Assembly: GCA_963831705.1 (NCBI GenBank)
Contig: CAWHRE010000010.1
Coordinates: 1,178,001 to 1,242,000 of the forward strand
Length of the DNA: 64,000 nucleotides
Source: DASQPR01 sp963831705
Lineage (GTDB): Bacteria > Actinomycetota > Actinomycetes > Mycobacteriales > Micromonosporaceae
Direction of reading: 5' to 3'
Position numbers and translations under genes: made by a program
In this document: one piece after another, positions 36,357-45,760 of the stretch
How the letters are laid out: each line of letters begins with the position of its first letter
Position numbering within the stretch: the first letter of the stretch is position 1
Notes under the pieces: generated by a model
Seen by the model: only the letters and a program-made list of their open reading frames with translations
The model's database searches: none
What the model was told of the DNA's origin: nothing

Positions 36357-38277
36357 TCATGCGGTGACCCTGCGGACAAATCGGTGTTTCAGCGCACCGA
36401 GGATGCGAATCGCTGCAGATCGACGAGCGCCGCTCTTCTTCGAGGGCACGCCGATCAGATGCGGCGGATCGGACATGACGAGCGCGAAACCGAGCTTCGC
36501 GTACTTCTCCCGGAACGCGACTTCGATCCGGTACCGGGCGCCACGCTCCAGATCGGCCGGGAGATCGACGCTGAGCACACCGCCGGCCGCGACCCGTCCG
36601 CCGACCTCACGTGCCACGCCCGCGCGGGTCAGCCGGACGGTGATCGGCGCGGCCGCGACTACGTGCAACGGCAGCGGCACGCACAGGCGGTCCCGTTCGA
36701 CCGTCGCGCGTACCGGCGGTACCGCGGTGATCTTCGCGGCTAGTCGGCTCGTCATCGGCGCGATGTCGACCGCGAGATTGTCGTGCTTGTTCGTCCAGTA
36801 CGGCTGAGCCACCGCGACCGGCTCGCCGAAGATCGTCGCATCGACCTCGGCCGGCACCTCTGAGCTGCGCAGCGCGCCGAGCCGGGTCTCGGCCGCCCAG
36901 CCGTGTGCCGAGATTCGGACGAACAGATCCCAGACGCCTACGACCAGCGGTTCCCCGCTCGCCGCCACTCGGGGATCGATCGTCGCCAGCGTGGTCAGCA
37001 GAAACCGCAGCCCCGCGTCGTTCCCTTCGTACGCCCAGGTTGACGCGGTCGGCAGGAAGTATTCGGCGCCGGTCGCACGATGGCGTATCACCAGGTCGGC
37101 TTTTGCGTTCGTCGATCGGGCGGTGAGATCGGCGTCCCCGGTGGCGATCGGCGGAACGATTCGTTCGACGCCGGCCGTACGGGCAAATGGCACCGGCCCC
37201 GAGCCGGCCCGCAACTCCGCCGTGTACGCGCACGTGCAGCGAACCATCTCGCCAGCGGAGATCGCCGAGGCGTGCTGCGGCCGCGACGGTCGCCTCCCAC
37301 TCGGCCAGGGCGAGCACTTCGTCGTACCGGTTCTCCATGATCAGCCCGGCCACTACCTGCTGGATCGGACCGAGGCCGGCGGCGACATCCGGGCCGAACC
37401 GGCTGACCGCAACCTTGTGGATCTCGTCGAACATCGAACGCCGCTCGTCGGTCGGCCAGTTCACCCAACGTCGGCCGCGCAGCCGCTCGATCATCTCGAC
37501 CCGCAGCCAACGCCGGTACAACTTGTCCCGCAGCGGCCCCGGCTCGGTGTACTGCTCAACGAGGTCCAGCGCCTCGCGAAGATCCGTGAAGTAACCGACC
37601 GGCTCGAACGGCTGAGTGCTGAAGTGGTTCCGATCATCTCGGCGCAGGTGGTAGTAGCAGACGTAGCTGCCGAGCACGGAGATCGCGGCGGCCCGCAGGT
37701 ACGCCTCGGTCACGAACACGTGATCCTCGAGGCGGCGGCGTCCTTCCGGCGACCGGATCCCGGCATCGACCAGGAACGCACGCCGGAACATCTTGTGCGG
37801 TGAGAGGCTTTCGATCAACGGCGAGTTATCGAGCGTCGCGCTCGGCCGGTCGATCCGGAACAACTCCCGCGGTACGGCCCGCCCCTTGCCCGCCATCTTG
37901 CCCACGATCACATCGGCGCCGTTCGCCTTGCCGAACTCGTACATCCGCTCGATCGCCTCGGCGCCGAGGTAGTCGTCGTGGTCGACGAACTGGACGTACT
38001 CGCCGATTGCGGCGTCCATGCCGACGTTGCGAGGCCGCCCCGGGCCGCCCGAGTTGGCGATGTGAATCACCCGGATATTCGGGTGCTCCGCGGCTCTCTC
38101 CGCAGCGAGGCGATCCAGCCGATCCGGCGTACCGTCGGTCGACCCGTCATCGACGAAGATTGCCTCAAATTCGTCGGCCGGCATGCTCTGCCCGAGGATC
38201 GACGCGATGCACGGCTCGACGTACGGCCCGGAGTTGTAGGTGGAGACGACGATGCTGACCTTGACGGGCATAGCCAT
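36357..38277 (-). CDS. GT2 glycosyltransferase, TarS-like (wall polymer decoration), frameshifted
   Basis: About 640 residues. N-terminal GT-A domain: VSIVVSTYNSGPYVEPCI, FVDDGSTDGT, GGPGRPRNVGMD, and the DxD-type VDHDDYLG, then LEDHVFVTEAYLRA. A helical linker (WLRVEMIERLRGRRWVNW...) follows, then beta-rich C-terminal domains (from about residue 350), the layout of TarS/TarP-like enzymes that add sugars to teichoic acid. Near 37222 the frame breaks: DGSLHVRVH continues as AELRAGSGPVPF in another frame to the stop at 36357. Next to a TagGH-like exporter. Confidence 0.82.
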
Positions 38278-38388
38278 CCCTTCGGCAGCGCGTGACTGCG
38301 AGAGAATTATGCCGGGATTACCCGTTAATGGCGCGTAACATGCCGTAAGTCCAGCACATGACGGCGATTCACAATGTTGCCCATGCGA

Positions 38389-39015
38389 CTACGCAGCGTG
38401 TTCGGCAGCCGGTTCGCAGGCTGCGGTCAGCGCGGCTGCGGCGGCCGTCGCCATCAAGTGCAAGTGCTTGTCGGACAGTGGCGTACGCGCGATCGCCAGC
38501 CGCCAGTACAGCGGGCCGACCACGAGGTCCACGGCGAGCGCCGGATCGACGCCACTCGGCAACTCGCCCCGCTCAGTCGCGCGCCCGATGAGCAGCACAC
38601 CGATGTCGTGTTGGTTGATGACCAGGGCGTTCTGCAGCGTCTCGGCGATCTGCGGGTTCCGCGCCGCCTCCGACAGCAAGTCCGGGAGAATTTGAGAGGC
38701 GAGCGGATGCCGCAGCGCCTTCCCGGCGAAACGCATGAAGATTTCCAGGTCTCCGCTGAGGCTCCCGGTGTCCGGCACCGGCATGCTCTGCCCCGCGACG
38801 GCGGACACGATTTCGAGCACCATCTCCAGCTTGGAACTCCATCGCCGATAGACCGCCGTCTTGCCGACGCCGGCCCGGCGCGCCACCGCTTCAATGGACA
38901 ATCGGCCATAGCCGACAGCGGCAAGTTCCTGCAAGAGTGCCATCTGGATGGCGGACGTGACGTCCTCACGAAGTACGGCGGCCCCCGCCGGTACGCGCTT
39001 GGTTTCGATCGTCAC
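38389..39015 (-). CDS. TetR family regulator
   Basis: 208 residues. HTH region AIQMALLQELAAVGYGRLSIEAVARRAGVGKTAVYRRWSSKLEMVLEIV. The C-terminal domain is of the TetR_C_11-like kind (ILPDLLSEAARNPQIAETLQNALV...). It is divergent from the exporter genes, with 145 bases between; a GC palindrome just upstream could be its operator, which would let it control both itself and the exporter. Confidence 0.88.
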   Translation of the reverse strand: MTIETKRVPAGAAVLREDVTSAIQMALLQELAAVGYGRLSIEAVARRAGVGKTAVYRRWSSKLEMVLEIVSAVAGQSMPVPDTGSLSGDLEIFMRFAGKALRHPLASQILPDLLSEAARNPQIAETLQNALVINQHDIGVLLIGRATERGELPSGVDPALAVDLVVGPLYWRLAIARTPLSDKHLHLMATAAAAALTAACEPAAEHAA

Positions 39016-39046
39016 CTGGCCAACTTAACATAGCGACGATACGGTT

Positions 39047-39058
39047 GCGTCGCGACGC
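39047..39058. promoter_or_regulatory. Candidate TetR operator in divergent control region
   Basis: GCGTCGCGACGC is a perfect 12-base palindrome 31 bases upstream of tetR. The element CGACGATACGG also occurs twice nearby (from about 39034 and about 39081), flanking it as a direct repeat. Confidence 0.4.
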
Positions 39059-39160
39059 GTTGGCCGTTACAGTAAGTCGACGACGATACGGCAGCGTTTC
39101 ATCGCACTGGCGATACAGAGTGACAACGCAGAGTGATATCGCGACCCACCTACAGGATCG

Positions 39161-40090
39161 ATGGGAGTGCCGACGTTGACTACCGCAGTAGCCACCGACG
39201 TTGACGCTGGACTGTCGCCGGCCGATCTGGCCGCGAAGTACGGTCTCGGGGTCGCCGGTGAACGGCCCGGGCTGATCAAGTACAGCCGCCAGGTCTGGTC
39301 GTACCGGCACTTCATCACGCATTACGCCGCGGCCGGCGTGCTGGCCAGCTTCGGCAAGGCAAAGCTCGGGCAGCTGTGGCAGGTGCTCACGCCGCTGTGC
39401 AACATCGGCGTCTACTACCTGATCTTCGGCGTCCTGCTCACCACGAGCAAGGGCATTCCGAACTACTTGTCGTACCTTTGTCTCGGCATGTTCGTGTTCA
39501 GCGCGACGCGCGACTCGATGGTCAACGGCGCGAACTCGATCGCGAAGAACCTGGGCCTGATCCGGGCGCTGCAGTTCCCACGCGCGTGTCTGCCGCTCTC
39601 CACCACAGTGGGTGAGTTCAAGGACCTGACCATCTCGATGATCCTGATGCTCGGTATCGTGCTGCTGCAGCGCGAGCCGCTCGAGTGGCGGTGGTTCTTG
39701 CTGCTGCCGGTGCTGGCGTTGCAGGCGGTTTTCAACGCCGGCATCTCGATGTTCATGGCACGGCTCGGCAACAAGGTCCTGGACCTGCGCCAACTGCTGC
39801 CGTTCATCACGCGCACGTGGCTGTACGCGTCCGGCGTCATGTACGCCGCAACGCGGTTCACCAGCAACGACCACATCCCGCACTCGCTGGGCAAGCTACT
39901 GCTGGCCGCGAACCCGATGATCGTCTACATCGAGTTGGCCCGGCACGCGCTTCTGGTTCAGGTGCCGCTGACGCAGATTCCGATTTCCGAAATGCACCTG
40001 TGGATGCTGGCCGTCGGTTGGTCGGCCTTCATGATCGTGGTGGGTTATGTTTACTTCTGGCGAGGCGAGCAGGAGTACGGCCGTGGCTGA
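39161..40090 (+). CDS. ABC-2 type polysaccharide/teichoic acid exporter permease
   Basis: 309 residues, six membrane helices of the Wzm/TagG type. An N-terminal amphipathic segment (YGLGVAGERPGLIKYSRQVWSYRHFI) precedes the first helix; SFGKAKLGQLWQVLTPLCNIGVYYLIFG and NLGLIRALQFPRACLPLSTT are family hallmarks. It forms the channel half of a transporter moving lipid-linked polymer across the membrane. Its stop overlaps the ATPase gene start by 8 bases. Confidence 0.9.
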   Translation: MGVPTLTTAVATDVDAGLSPADLAAKYGLGVAGERPGLIKYSRQVWSYRHFITHYAAAGVLASFGKAKLGQLWQVLTPLCNIGVYYLIFGVLLTTSKGIPNYLSYLCLGMFVFSATRDSMVNGANSIAKNLGLIRALQFPRACLPLSTTVGEFKDLTISMILMLGIVLLQREPLEWRWFLLLPVLALQAVFNAGISMFMARLGNKVLDLRQLLPFITRTWLYASGVMYAATRFTSNDHIPHSLGKLLLAANPMIVYIELARHALLVQVPLTQIPISEMHLWMLAVGWSAFMIVVGYVYFWRGEQEYGRG

Positions 40091-40982
40091 TCTTTTCACG
40101 ACATCGACGTACGACTCGAAGACGGTCGAAACGCCGATCATCCGGAACACCATCGATCCCGAGCAGGGCGTCTATGCAGGCGTCCGACCCATGCAGACCG
40201 ACGGCGAGCGCATCCCGACGGTGATCGTGGACAACGTCCACCTGACCTACCGGGTGCACGGCGCGGCGAAGCAGGGCGCGGGCAAGTCGAACTCGCTGAC
40301 CGCGATGTCCCGGATCATGACGCGCAAGAAAGAGCCGACGATCAAGGAAATCCGCGCCGTGCGCGGCGTCAGCTTCACCGCCTACCGTGGCGAGGCGATC
40401 GGCCTGGTCGGCAGCAACGGCTCCGGAAAGTCGACGATCCTACGTGCGATCGCCGGCCTGATGCCGACCGACAAGGGTGCGATCTACACCGCCGGCCAGC
40501 CGTCACTGCTCGGCGCGAACGCCGCGCTCTTCAACGACCTGACCGGTCAGCAGAACATCGTGCTCGGCTTGCTCGCGATGGGCATGAGCCGGGAAGAGGC
40601 GCACGCCAGGGTCGACGAGATCGTCGCATTCTCCGGGATCAACGAGGACAAGGACCAAGACTTCAGCACGCTCGCGATGGACACGTACTCGTCCGGGATG
40701 GCGGCGCGGCTGCGGTTCTCGATCGCCGCTGCGAAGATGCATGACGTCCTGCTGGTCGACGAGGCCCTGGCCACCGGTGACGCTCGGTTCCGCCAGCGCA
40801 GCGAGGACCGCGTTCGTGAACTGCTCAGCGGCGCCGGTACGGTCTTTCTGGTCAGCCACGCGGTCGCGACGATCCTTGAGGTGTGTAGCCGGTCGCTCTG
40901 GCTCGAGCAAGGCCAACTCCGGATGGACGGCCCGACCGAAGAGGTAGTCGAAGCCTACGAGGCGTACACGAAGCGCAAGTAG
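40083..40982 (+). CDS. ABC-type polysaccharide/teichoic acid exporter ATPase
   Basis: 299 residues from GTG 40083, overlapping the permease stop. Long N-terminal extension (about 40 residues), then VDNVHLTYRVHG, Walker A GSNGSGKSTIL, signature YSSGMAARLRFSIA, Walker B VLLVDEALATGD, switch VSHAV. This matches TagH/Wzt ATPases (KEPTIKEIRAVRGVSFTA is typical). No C-terminal carbohydrate-binding domain. Works with the permease; the nearby TarS-like glycosyltransferase supports a wall teichoic acid or similar polymer. Confidence 0.92.
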   Translation: MADLFTTSTYDSKTVETPIIRNTIDPEQGVYAGVRPMQTDGERIPTVIVDNVHLTYRVHGAAKQGAGKSNSLTAMSRIMTRKKEPTIKEIRAVRGVSFTAYRGEAIGLVGSNGSGKSTILRAIAGLMPTDKGAIYTAGQPSLLGANAALFNDLTGQQNIVLGLLAMGMSREEAHARVDEIVAFSGINEDKDQDFSTLAMDTYSSGMAARLRFSIAAAKMHDVLLVDEALATGDARFRQRSEDRVRELLSGAGTVFLVSHAVATILEVCSRSLWLEQGQLRMDGPTEEVVEAYEAYTKRK

Positions 40983-40991
40983 CCGCGGCCC

Positions 40992-42068
40992 TCAGTTGAC
41001 AAGGATCCCGCCGATCTGGTAGCCGGCGTCGGTACCCTTCATGATCAGACTGAGCAGCGGAGAGCTGAGCTGGCGATACTCGCGCCCGTTGTCCAGGCGA
41101 ATTCCGACGCACGATTGGAACGTCACGTTCACGGCATGCCGTGAGCCGTTCGAACTGTAGATCAGGACCTCGGCGTCCACCGGCTGTGGCCCGGCCGAGT
41201 GTAGGCAATTACCCGGTTCATCCGGGTTCGCTCCGGGCCGGGCCGCGTTCAGTGCGGACGCGACCGCGGCTGCGGCTGCACCTGTTCGGAGCGTCGAAAC
41301 CAGGAGGCCCTGGCTGTAGTAGTAGCAGACCGAGACCGCCAACGGCCTGGCGTCGACGAACGTGTGCCCGGTCGGCTTTTTGGGCCGCAGCGGCGCCGGC
41401 GTCGTCGTTGGACATCCGGCGTAATCGACCCGCGGTAGGCGCACGCTGTTCAGGATCGTCGTGAGTTCGGCCTGCGAGTTCGTCCGGACAGCGAACTCAA
41501 TGTCGCGATCCGGGATGGTGATCCAGGCGGCGAATCGGCCGAAGGTGATTGCGCCGGCGGCACGCGTTGCGGGGATTCCGTCGATCATGACGTTCTGGGG
41601 GACAAGATTGCTGACATCAGCGTCGAAGACTCCGGGTATCGGGTACTCGTCGTTATGCAAGACCGCGATGATCGCGAACTCTTTCGTAGGCGGTGCCGCC
41701 GGTACGCAGAGCACGAATTCGTCGTAACCACCCGGACGTACGACCGACGGCTGGTCGTCCCCATTACAGCCGAAGTCGTTGGTCTTCCAGGTGGCCGGGA
41801 CGACGATTTGCAGACCGATCGAACTCTCGAAGCGATATCCGGCCGGCGGCCTCTGCGCCGGTACCTGCACGGCGGACGACCGGAACGGCCCAAACGCCAC
41901 GACGACACCGATCGTCGCAACCACGAGGAGCGCTACCGAGGCGTACCCGATGCGCTTTTTGATCTGGGTGCGTCGCCGCCGTGACCTGACTGCGGGCAGC
42001 AGCCGATCGGCCGCCCCATCTACCAGATATTCGTGGCTTCGATACAGTTCGCGCAGATCATCGGTCAT
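40992..42068 (-). CDS. Membrane-anchored extracellular protein, partner of SigE-type sigma factor
   Basis: 358 residues from ATG 42068, overlapping the sigma gene stop by 4 bases (ATGA). Short cytoplasmic N-terminus (MTDDLRELYRSHEYLVDGAADRLLPAVRSRRRR), one membrane helix (IGYASVALLVVATIGVVVAF) and a large outside domain with cysteines (FGCNGDD, VLCVPA, AGCPTT, SVCYYY, NCLH, SCVG) that may form disulfides. Position and layout suggest an anti-sigma or sensor role like the pair at 9816-11546. No domain is recognised. Confidence 0.75.
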   Translation of the reverse strand: MTDDLRELYRSHEYLVDGAADRLLPAVRSRRRRTQIKKRIGYASVALLVVATIGVVVAFGPFRSSAVQVPAQRPPAGYRFESSIGLQIVVPATWKTNDFGCNGDDQPSVVRPGGYDEFVLCVPAAPPTKEFAIIAVLHNDEYPIPGVFDADVSNLVPQNVMIDGIPATRAAGAITFGRFAAWITIPDRDIEFAVRTNSQAELTTILNSVRLPRVDYAGCPTTTPAPLRPKKPTGHTFVDARPLAVSVCYYYSQGLLVSTLRTGAAAAAVASALNAARPGANPDEPGNCLHSAGPQPVDAEVLIYSSNGSRHAVNVTFQSCVGIRLDNGREYRQLSSPLLSLIMKGTDAGYQIGGILVN

Positions 42069-42559
42069 GGCCGTGCCTCCTCGCTGATCGTCGGCGCTAT
42101 CAAGCGCAGCGTGGCCAGCGCGCGAGCGGCCTGAGAACGGACCGTGCTTGCGGTGCAGCCGAGAATCGAGCCGATCGCGTCGTCCGACAGGTCCTCGTAG
42201 TAGCGCAGCGCGAGCACCGCGCGCTGTTTGCGAGGGAGTCGGCGCAACAACTCCCAGGCCGCGTCGCGGCTCGCATGCGCACTGGCGAGATCGAGGTGGT
42301 ACGCCGAGCCGGCCGCCGGCGACTCGACCGGCACTTCCCGGTTGCTGCGGCGCCGCCACCACTTCAGATGCTCATTGACGATCGACGCTTTGATGTACGC
42401 CTCGGGCGAGTCGAGACCGCCGATATAGTCCCAGCTCACGTACGTACGCGCGAGTACCGTCTGGACCAGGTCCTCGGCGAGCCCTCGATTCGCGGTGACC
42501 ATGAGAGCGAACCGGAGCAGTGCTGTGCCCCGCGCCCGGACCCACTCCTCAAACGTCAC
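42065..42559 (-). CDS. SigE-family RNA polymerase sigma factor
   Basis: 164 residues. Opening MTFEEWVRARGTALLRFALMVTANRGLAEDLVQTVLARTYVSW is the standard region 2 start of the SigE-type family; region 4 is LLRRLPRKQRAVLALRYYEDLSDDAIGSILGCTASTVRSQAARALATL. Translationally coupled to the membrane protein gene downstream. Second such pair in the window. Confidence 0.92.
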   Translation of the reverse strand: MTFEEWVRARGTALLRFALMVTANRGLAEDLVQTVLARTYVSWDYIGGLDSPEAYIKASIVNEHLKWWRRRSNREVPVESPAAGSAYHLDLASAHASRDAAWELLRRLPRKQRAVLALRYYEDLSDDAIGSILGCTASTVRSQAARALATLRLIAPTISEEARP

Positions 42560-42608
42560 GAACTAAGAATCCCTGCTGCCCGTGATTTGCTGCATCCCCC
42601 AAAACAAA

Positions 42609-42669
42609 GCTGATCCTGGAGTTAGCAGCTCGACACACCGTCGAGGCGTTGACTAACTCCAGGATCAGC
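42609..42669. repeat. Dispersed palindrome family 1, copy B
   Basis: GCTGATCCTGGAGTTAG (42609-42625) / CTAACTCCAGGATCAGC (42653-42669), a perfect 17-base stem. The centre, read in reverse complement, has AACGCCTCGACGGTGTGTCG, closely matching the centre of copy C at 46751, so whole elements and not only the arms are related, in opposite orientation. Confidence 0.88.
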
Positions 42670-42685
42670 CGGGTTTGGCCGAACG

Positions 42686-45600
42686 TTAACGGCGGATCTG
42701 CAACGTCACCGTCGTCGTACTCGGGCTGTAGAACTCGTCACCGCTGTACCGCACGGTCACGGTGTACTTCCCTGCCGTCGCAAGCACGCTGCCCGGAATC
42801 GTCCCGCCCGCAAGCGGAAGCTGACCCAGCGTCGACGTCGTCGTGAAGACGGTCGTACCGGCCGAGTTCTGCAACGTGAACGTAACCGTGCCACCGATCT
42901 GGGCCGGCACCGTCTTCGTCGGAAGCACCAGGGCCGCGATCGTCACCGGTCGCCCGGCCAGCGGAAGCAACGTGAGCGCCGCCGCCGACGTGGACGTCGG
43001 TGCACCCGTGACCGCCTGCGACAACGTCGCGGTGCTCGGTGCGAAGTCCGCGTTCCCGCCGTACGACGCAACGATCGAGTACGGTGACCCGGCCGCCTGC
43101 AGCGCACCCGCCGGCAGCGTGCACGTGGCAACGCCGTTGACGAGCGGTACGGACGCACAGCCGATCGAGAACGCCACGTTTCCGGACGGCGTCGCCTGGT
43201 CGGCCGGCCCGGTGACCGTGGCGGTGAGCGTCACCGACTTCCCCGGTGCCGCCGGATTCGCGCTCGACGTCACCGTCGTACCGGTCGCCAGTAGCGCCGG
43301 CGCCGCGTAGTCATACGTGATGCCGATGTTCTTCTGCAGATCGGTGATCTCGCCGGTCTTCGACGTGAGGCCGTCACCGTAGAAGTCGGCGTCGCCGTCG
43401 TCCTGGATCAGCCGCACCGGAGCACCGGCGACCAGCGGATCCGGTACGTCCACGATCGTTTCCCAAGAACCGTCGGCGACCAGCACCGGCAGCGTCACAC
43501 CGGTCTTGCGTGGTGCGTGAGCAGGTACGCCGTCCCACTCGTACAGGACGAACGACGAGTTCGCGTCGTCGGCCGTACCGGCGATGATCAGGTATTGGCC
43601 GTCCGCGTTCGCCTTGATGTCCCGGATGCCGAGGCCGCCGAGGTCGAAGAAGATCGGCGTGCCGAACGTCGCGTGCGTACCGCCGCTGGTCAACGACGTG
43701 AAGTTCGTGACCGGGATCAGCATGGCGAGATGCCGGTCGGTCGTCGGCTCAAGTGGCGCGCGGAAAGCGAGGTACGCGGTGCCGTCACTGCCGATCGACA
43801 TACCTTCGACGTTCAGCGCGTTCGACGCGTGGCCGCTGACGCCCTCGGCCGCCGAATCGGCGAGGCCGAGCGTGTTGCCGTTCGCGACGTCCCACGCCAC
43901 CAGGTCCGACAGCAACCCGGTGTACGAGCCGGCGTACGTCAGCGTCGTGTCGGCTCCGCTGCCCGAGACCTCCGTCGCGAACACCGTGCTGCGCGACGGC
44001 GCCAGGTCGCCGCTGTCGCTCGTCGACATCGATCCTTCCCAGTAGATCATGTCGCCCTGGCGGGAAGCGGCTTCGATGTCGACCTCGGCGGGGCCGAACG
44101 GCAGCTGGGACGTGAAGTCGAACGTTGCGGCCGGCGCACCCGAGGAAGCCAGGTTGTACAGCCGGATCACATCGTTCTCGTCGTCGCCGACCAGTGCGTA
44201 CCCGTTGCCGACCGAGATCGCGGCCGACGCGTTGGCGGCCCCGGAGTAGAAGTTCGAGCCCGCAATCGCGGCCGACAAACCGTACGTGATCTGCACGGAA
44301 GCCGACGTTGCGTCCGGCGCGGTCACGGTCAGCGTGATGACCGACTTTCCGACTACGCCGGGGGTGACGGTCAGCGTCCGGTTAGCTCCGGTGCCGTCCA
44401 CCGAGACCGCGGTCGCGATCGAGGTGTCTGCGGCCGTCGCGGTGACGGTGAGCTGCGCGGGATCGAACGCATCGTCGCCGATCGTGATCGGCAGGGTTGG
44501 GTTCGTCGGGTCACCGATCGCGGCCGGCAGACCGGTACGCGGCGTGGTGATCGTCGGCAGGATCACCGGCGGCTTCACGCCTCCACCGGTGCCGATGACC
44601 GTACCCGGCGCGAATGCGACGCCGCGTACGGCTTCGTTCGCCGGCAGCGTCGCGATCGTCGCCGCCGAGCCGGACAGGACGCCACCAACGCCGGTACTAT
44701 CAGTGATCTTGTAGATCGTGCCGGCCGTACCGGCGGGGCCACTACTCGTGGCGTAGATCGTCACCGTGCCGTTGTCGTCGTTCGCGGTCAGGCCGCCGGG
44801 CGAGGGGACGAGCACCGAACCTTCGGCCGTCCAGACGCCACTGACCAGTCCGTACTTAACGACGGCACCGGCGGTCAGGTCGGCTTCGTAGAGCGTGTCG
44901 GGCGTCGTGCCGTCGCCGAGCGTCAGTAGCGCGTACGCGTACGGGTCTCCGGGCGGGGTCGCGAACGGAAGGTTCGTGACCGGCTGGACCGGGGCCGTCG
45001 GAGTGCCCGAGCCGACCGTACCAATGGTCAGACCGGCTTTTGTGGGATCGGCCGACGCGTAGAGCTGGCCATCCGCGACCTCGACCTGGCGGACGTTCTT
45101 GAACGTCCCACTGTCCAACTCGGTCGATGTGGACGCGCCGATCGTGGTGTAGCGCGGGCCGCCGGCCGCGCCGCCGACCCACAGGTCCGTGCCGTTCGTG
45201 CTGGTCGCGGAGCGAGGGTTGTTGCCGGTCGAGAAATCGGTCAGCGCGGTCGACGTGTCCACCGCGCCGGTCGAGTCGACCACGGCCACGGTGCGCGGGA
45301 TCGCCGCCGAGGTTGAGCTGGAAATCTTCGCAGTACCCACGGCCGTGTCGTACCCGGGCGCCACCAGGAATCGGCCGTCGCCAGACAGCGTCAGGAGGCC
45401 CTCCGAGGTCGCCGTACCGCTGGCAACCAGCGGCTTGTTGGCGCCGGATGCCGTGGTCGGCAACGGGATCGACTGGACGAGCGTACCGGCCGGTGTGTAA
45501 TCGTCGAGAAACACCGCGGTGGCGTTGCTGGACAACGCCGTACTGCCGTCGCCCACCCGATAAACGACGATGTCGCCGGGCGCGAATGTCCCGGCAGCCG

Positions 45601-45694
45601 CAGCCGAGCCAACCGAATTGACGACGATTGCGCCTGCTCCCAGCAGCACGCTCAAGCCCAGCACAAGGCCGCGCCCACGTATACGTGTTCTCAT
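42686..45694 (-). CDS. Secreted DUF3616 protein with N-terminal propeller-like and C-terminal Ig-like domains
   Basis: 1002 residues. Signal peptide (LVLGLSVLLGAGAIVVNSVGSAAAA). Residues about 35-390 are a repetitive propeller-like domain (PGDIVVYRVGDG, RYTTIGASTS, LTANDDNGTVTIYATSS); 400-470 a beta-sandwich; about 475-770 match DUF3616 (VDIEAASRQGDMIYWEGSMS, ALNVEGMSIGSDGTAYLAFRAPL, DLGGLGIRDIKANADGQYLIIAG). Two Ig-like (Big_3_5) repeats end the protein. Function unknown; likely cell-surface or secreted. It is a single uninterrupted frame. Confidence 0.85.
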   Translation of the reverse strand: MRTRIRGRGLVLGLSVLLGAGAIVVNSVGSAAAAGTFAPGDIVVYRVGDGSTALSSNATAVFLDDYTPAGTLVQSIPLPTTASGANKPLVASGTATSEGLLTLSGDGRFLVAPGYDTAVGTAKISSSTSAAIPRTVAVVDSTGAVDTSTALTDFSTGNNPRSATSTNGTDLWVGGAAGGPRYTTIGASTSTELDSGTFKNVRQVEVADGQLYASADPTKAGLTIGTVGSGTPTAPVQPVTNLPFATPPGDPYAYALLTLGDGTTPDTLYEADLTAGAVVKYGLVSGVWTAEGSVLVPSPGGLTANDDNGTVTIYATSSGPAGTAGTIYKITDSTGVGGVLSGSAATIATLPANEAVRGVAFAPGTVIGTGGGVKPPVILPTITTPRTGLPAAIGDPTNPTLPITIGDDAFDPAQLTVTATAADTSIATAVSVDGTGANRTLTVTPGVVGKSVITLTVTAPDATSASVQITYGLSAAIAGSNFYSGAANASAAISVGNGYALVGDDENDVIRLYNLASSGAPAATFDFTSQLPFGPAEVDIEAASRQGDMIYWEGSMSTSDSGDLAPSRSTVFATEVSGSGADTTLTYAGSYTGLLSDLVAWDVANGNTLGLADSAAEGVSGHASNALNVEGMSIGSDGTAYLAFRAPLEPTTDRHLAMLIPVTNFTSLTSGGTHATFGTPIFFDLGGLGIRDIKANADGQYLIIAGTADDANSSFVLYEWDGVPAHAPRKTGVTLPVLVADGSWETIVDVPDPLVAGAPVRLIQDDGDADFYGDGLTSKTGEITDLQKNIGITYDYAAPALLATGTTVTSSANPAAPGKSVTLTATVTGPADQATPSGNVAFSIGCASVPLVNGVATCTLPAGALQAAGSPYSIVASYGGNADFAPSTATLSQAVTGAPTSTSAAALTLLPLAGRPVTIAALVLPTKTVPAQIGGTVTFTLQNSAGTTVFTTTSTLGQLPLAGGTIPGSVLATAGKYTVTVRYSGDEFYSPSTTTVTLQIRR

Positions 45695-45760
45695 GGCCGG
45701 AATCTAAAATCACCAGCTGAATTCATGAATTACGCCGGGCAACGCCAAGATGAATGAGTT

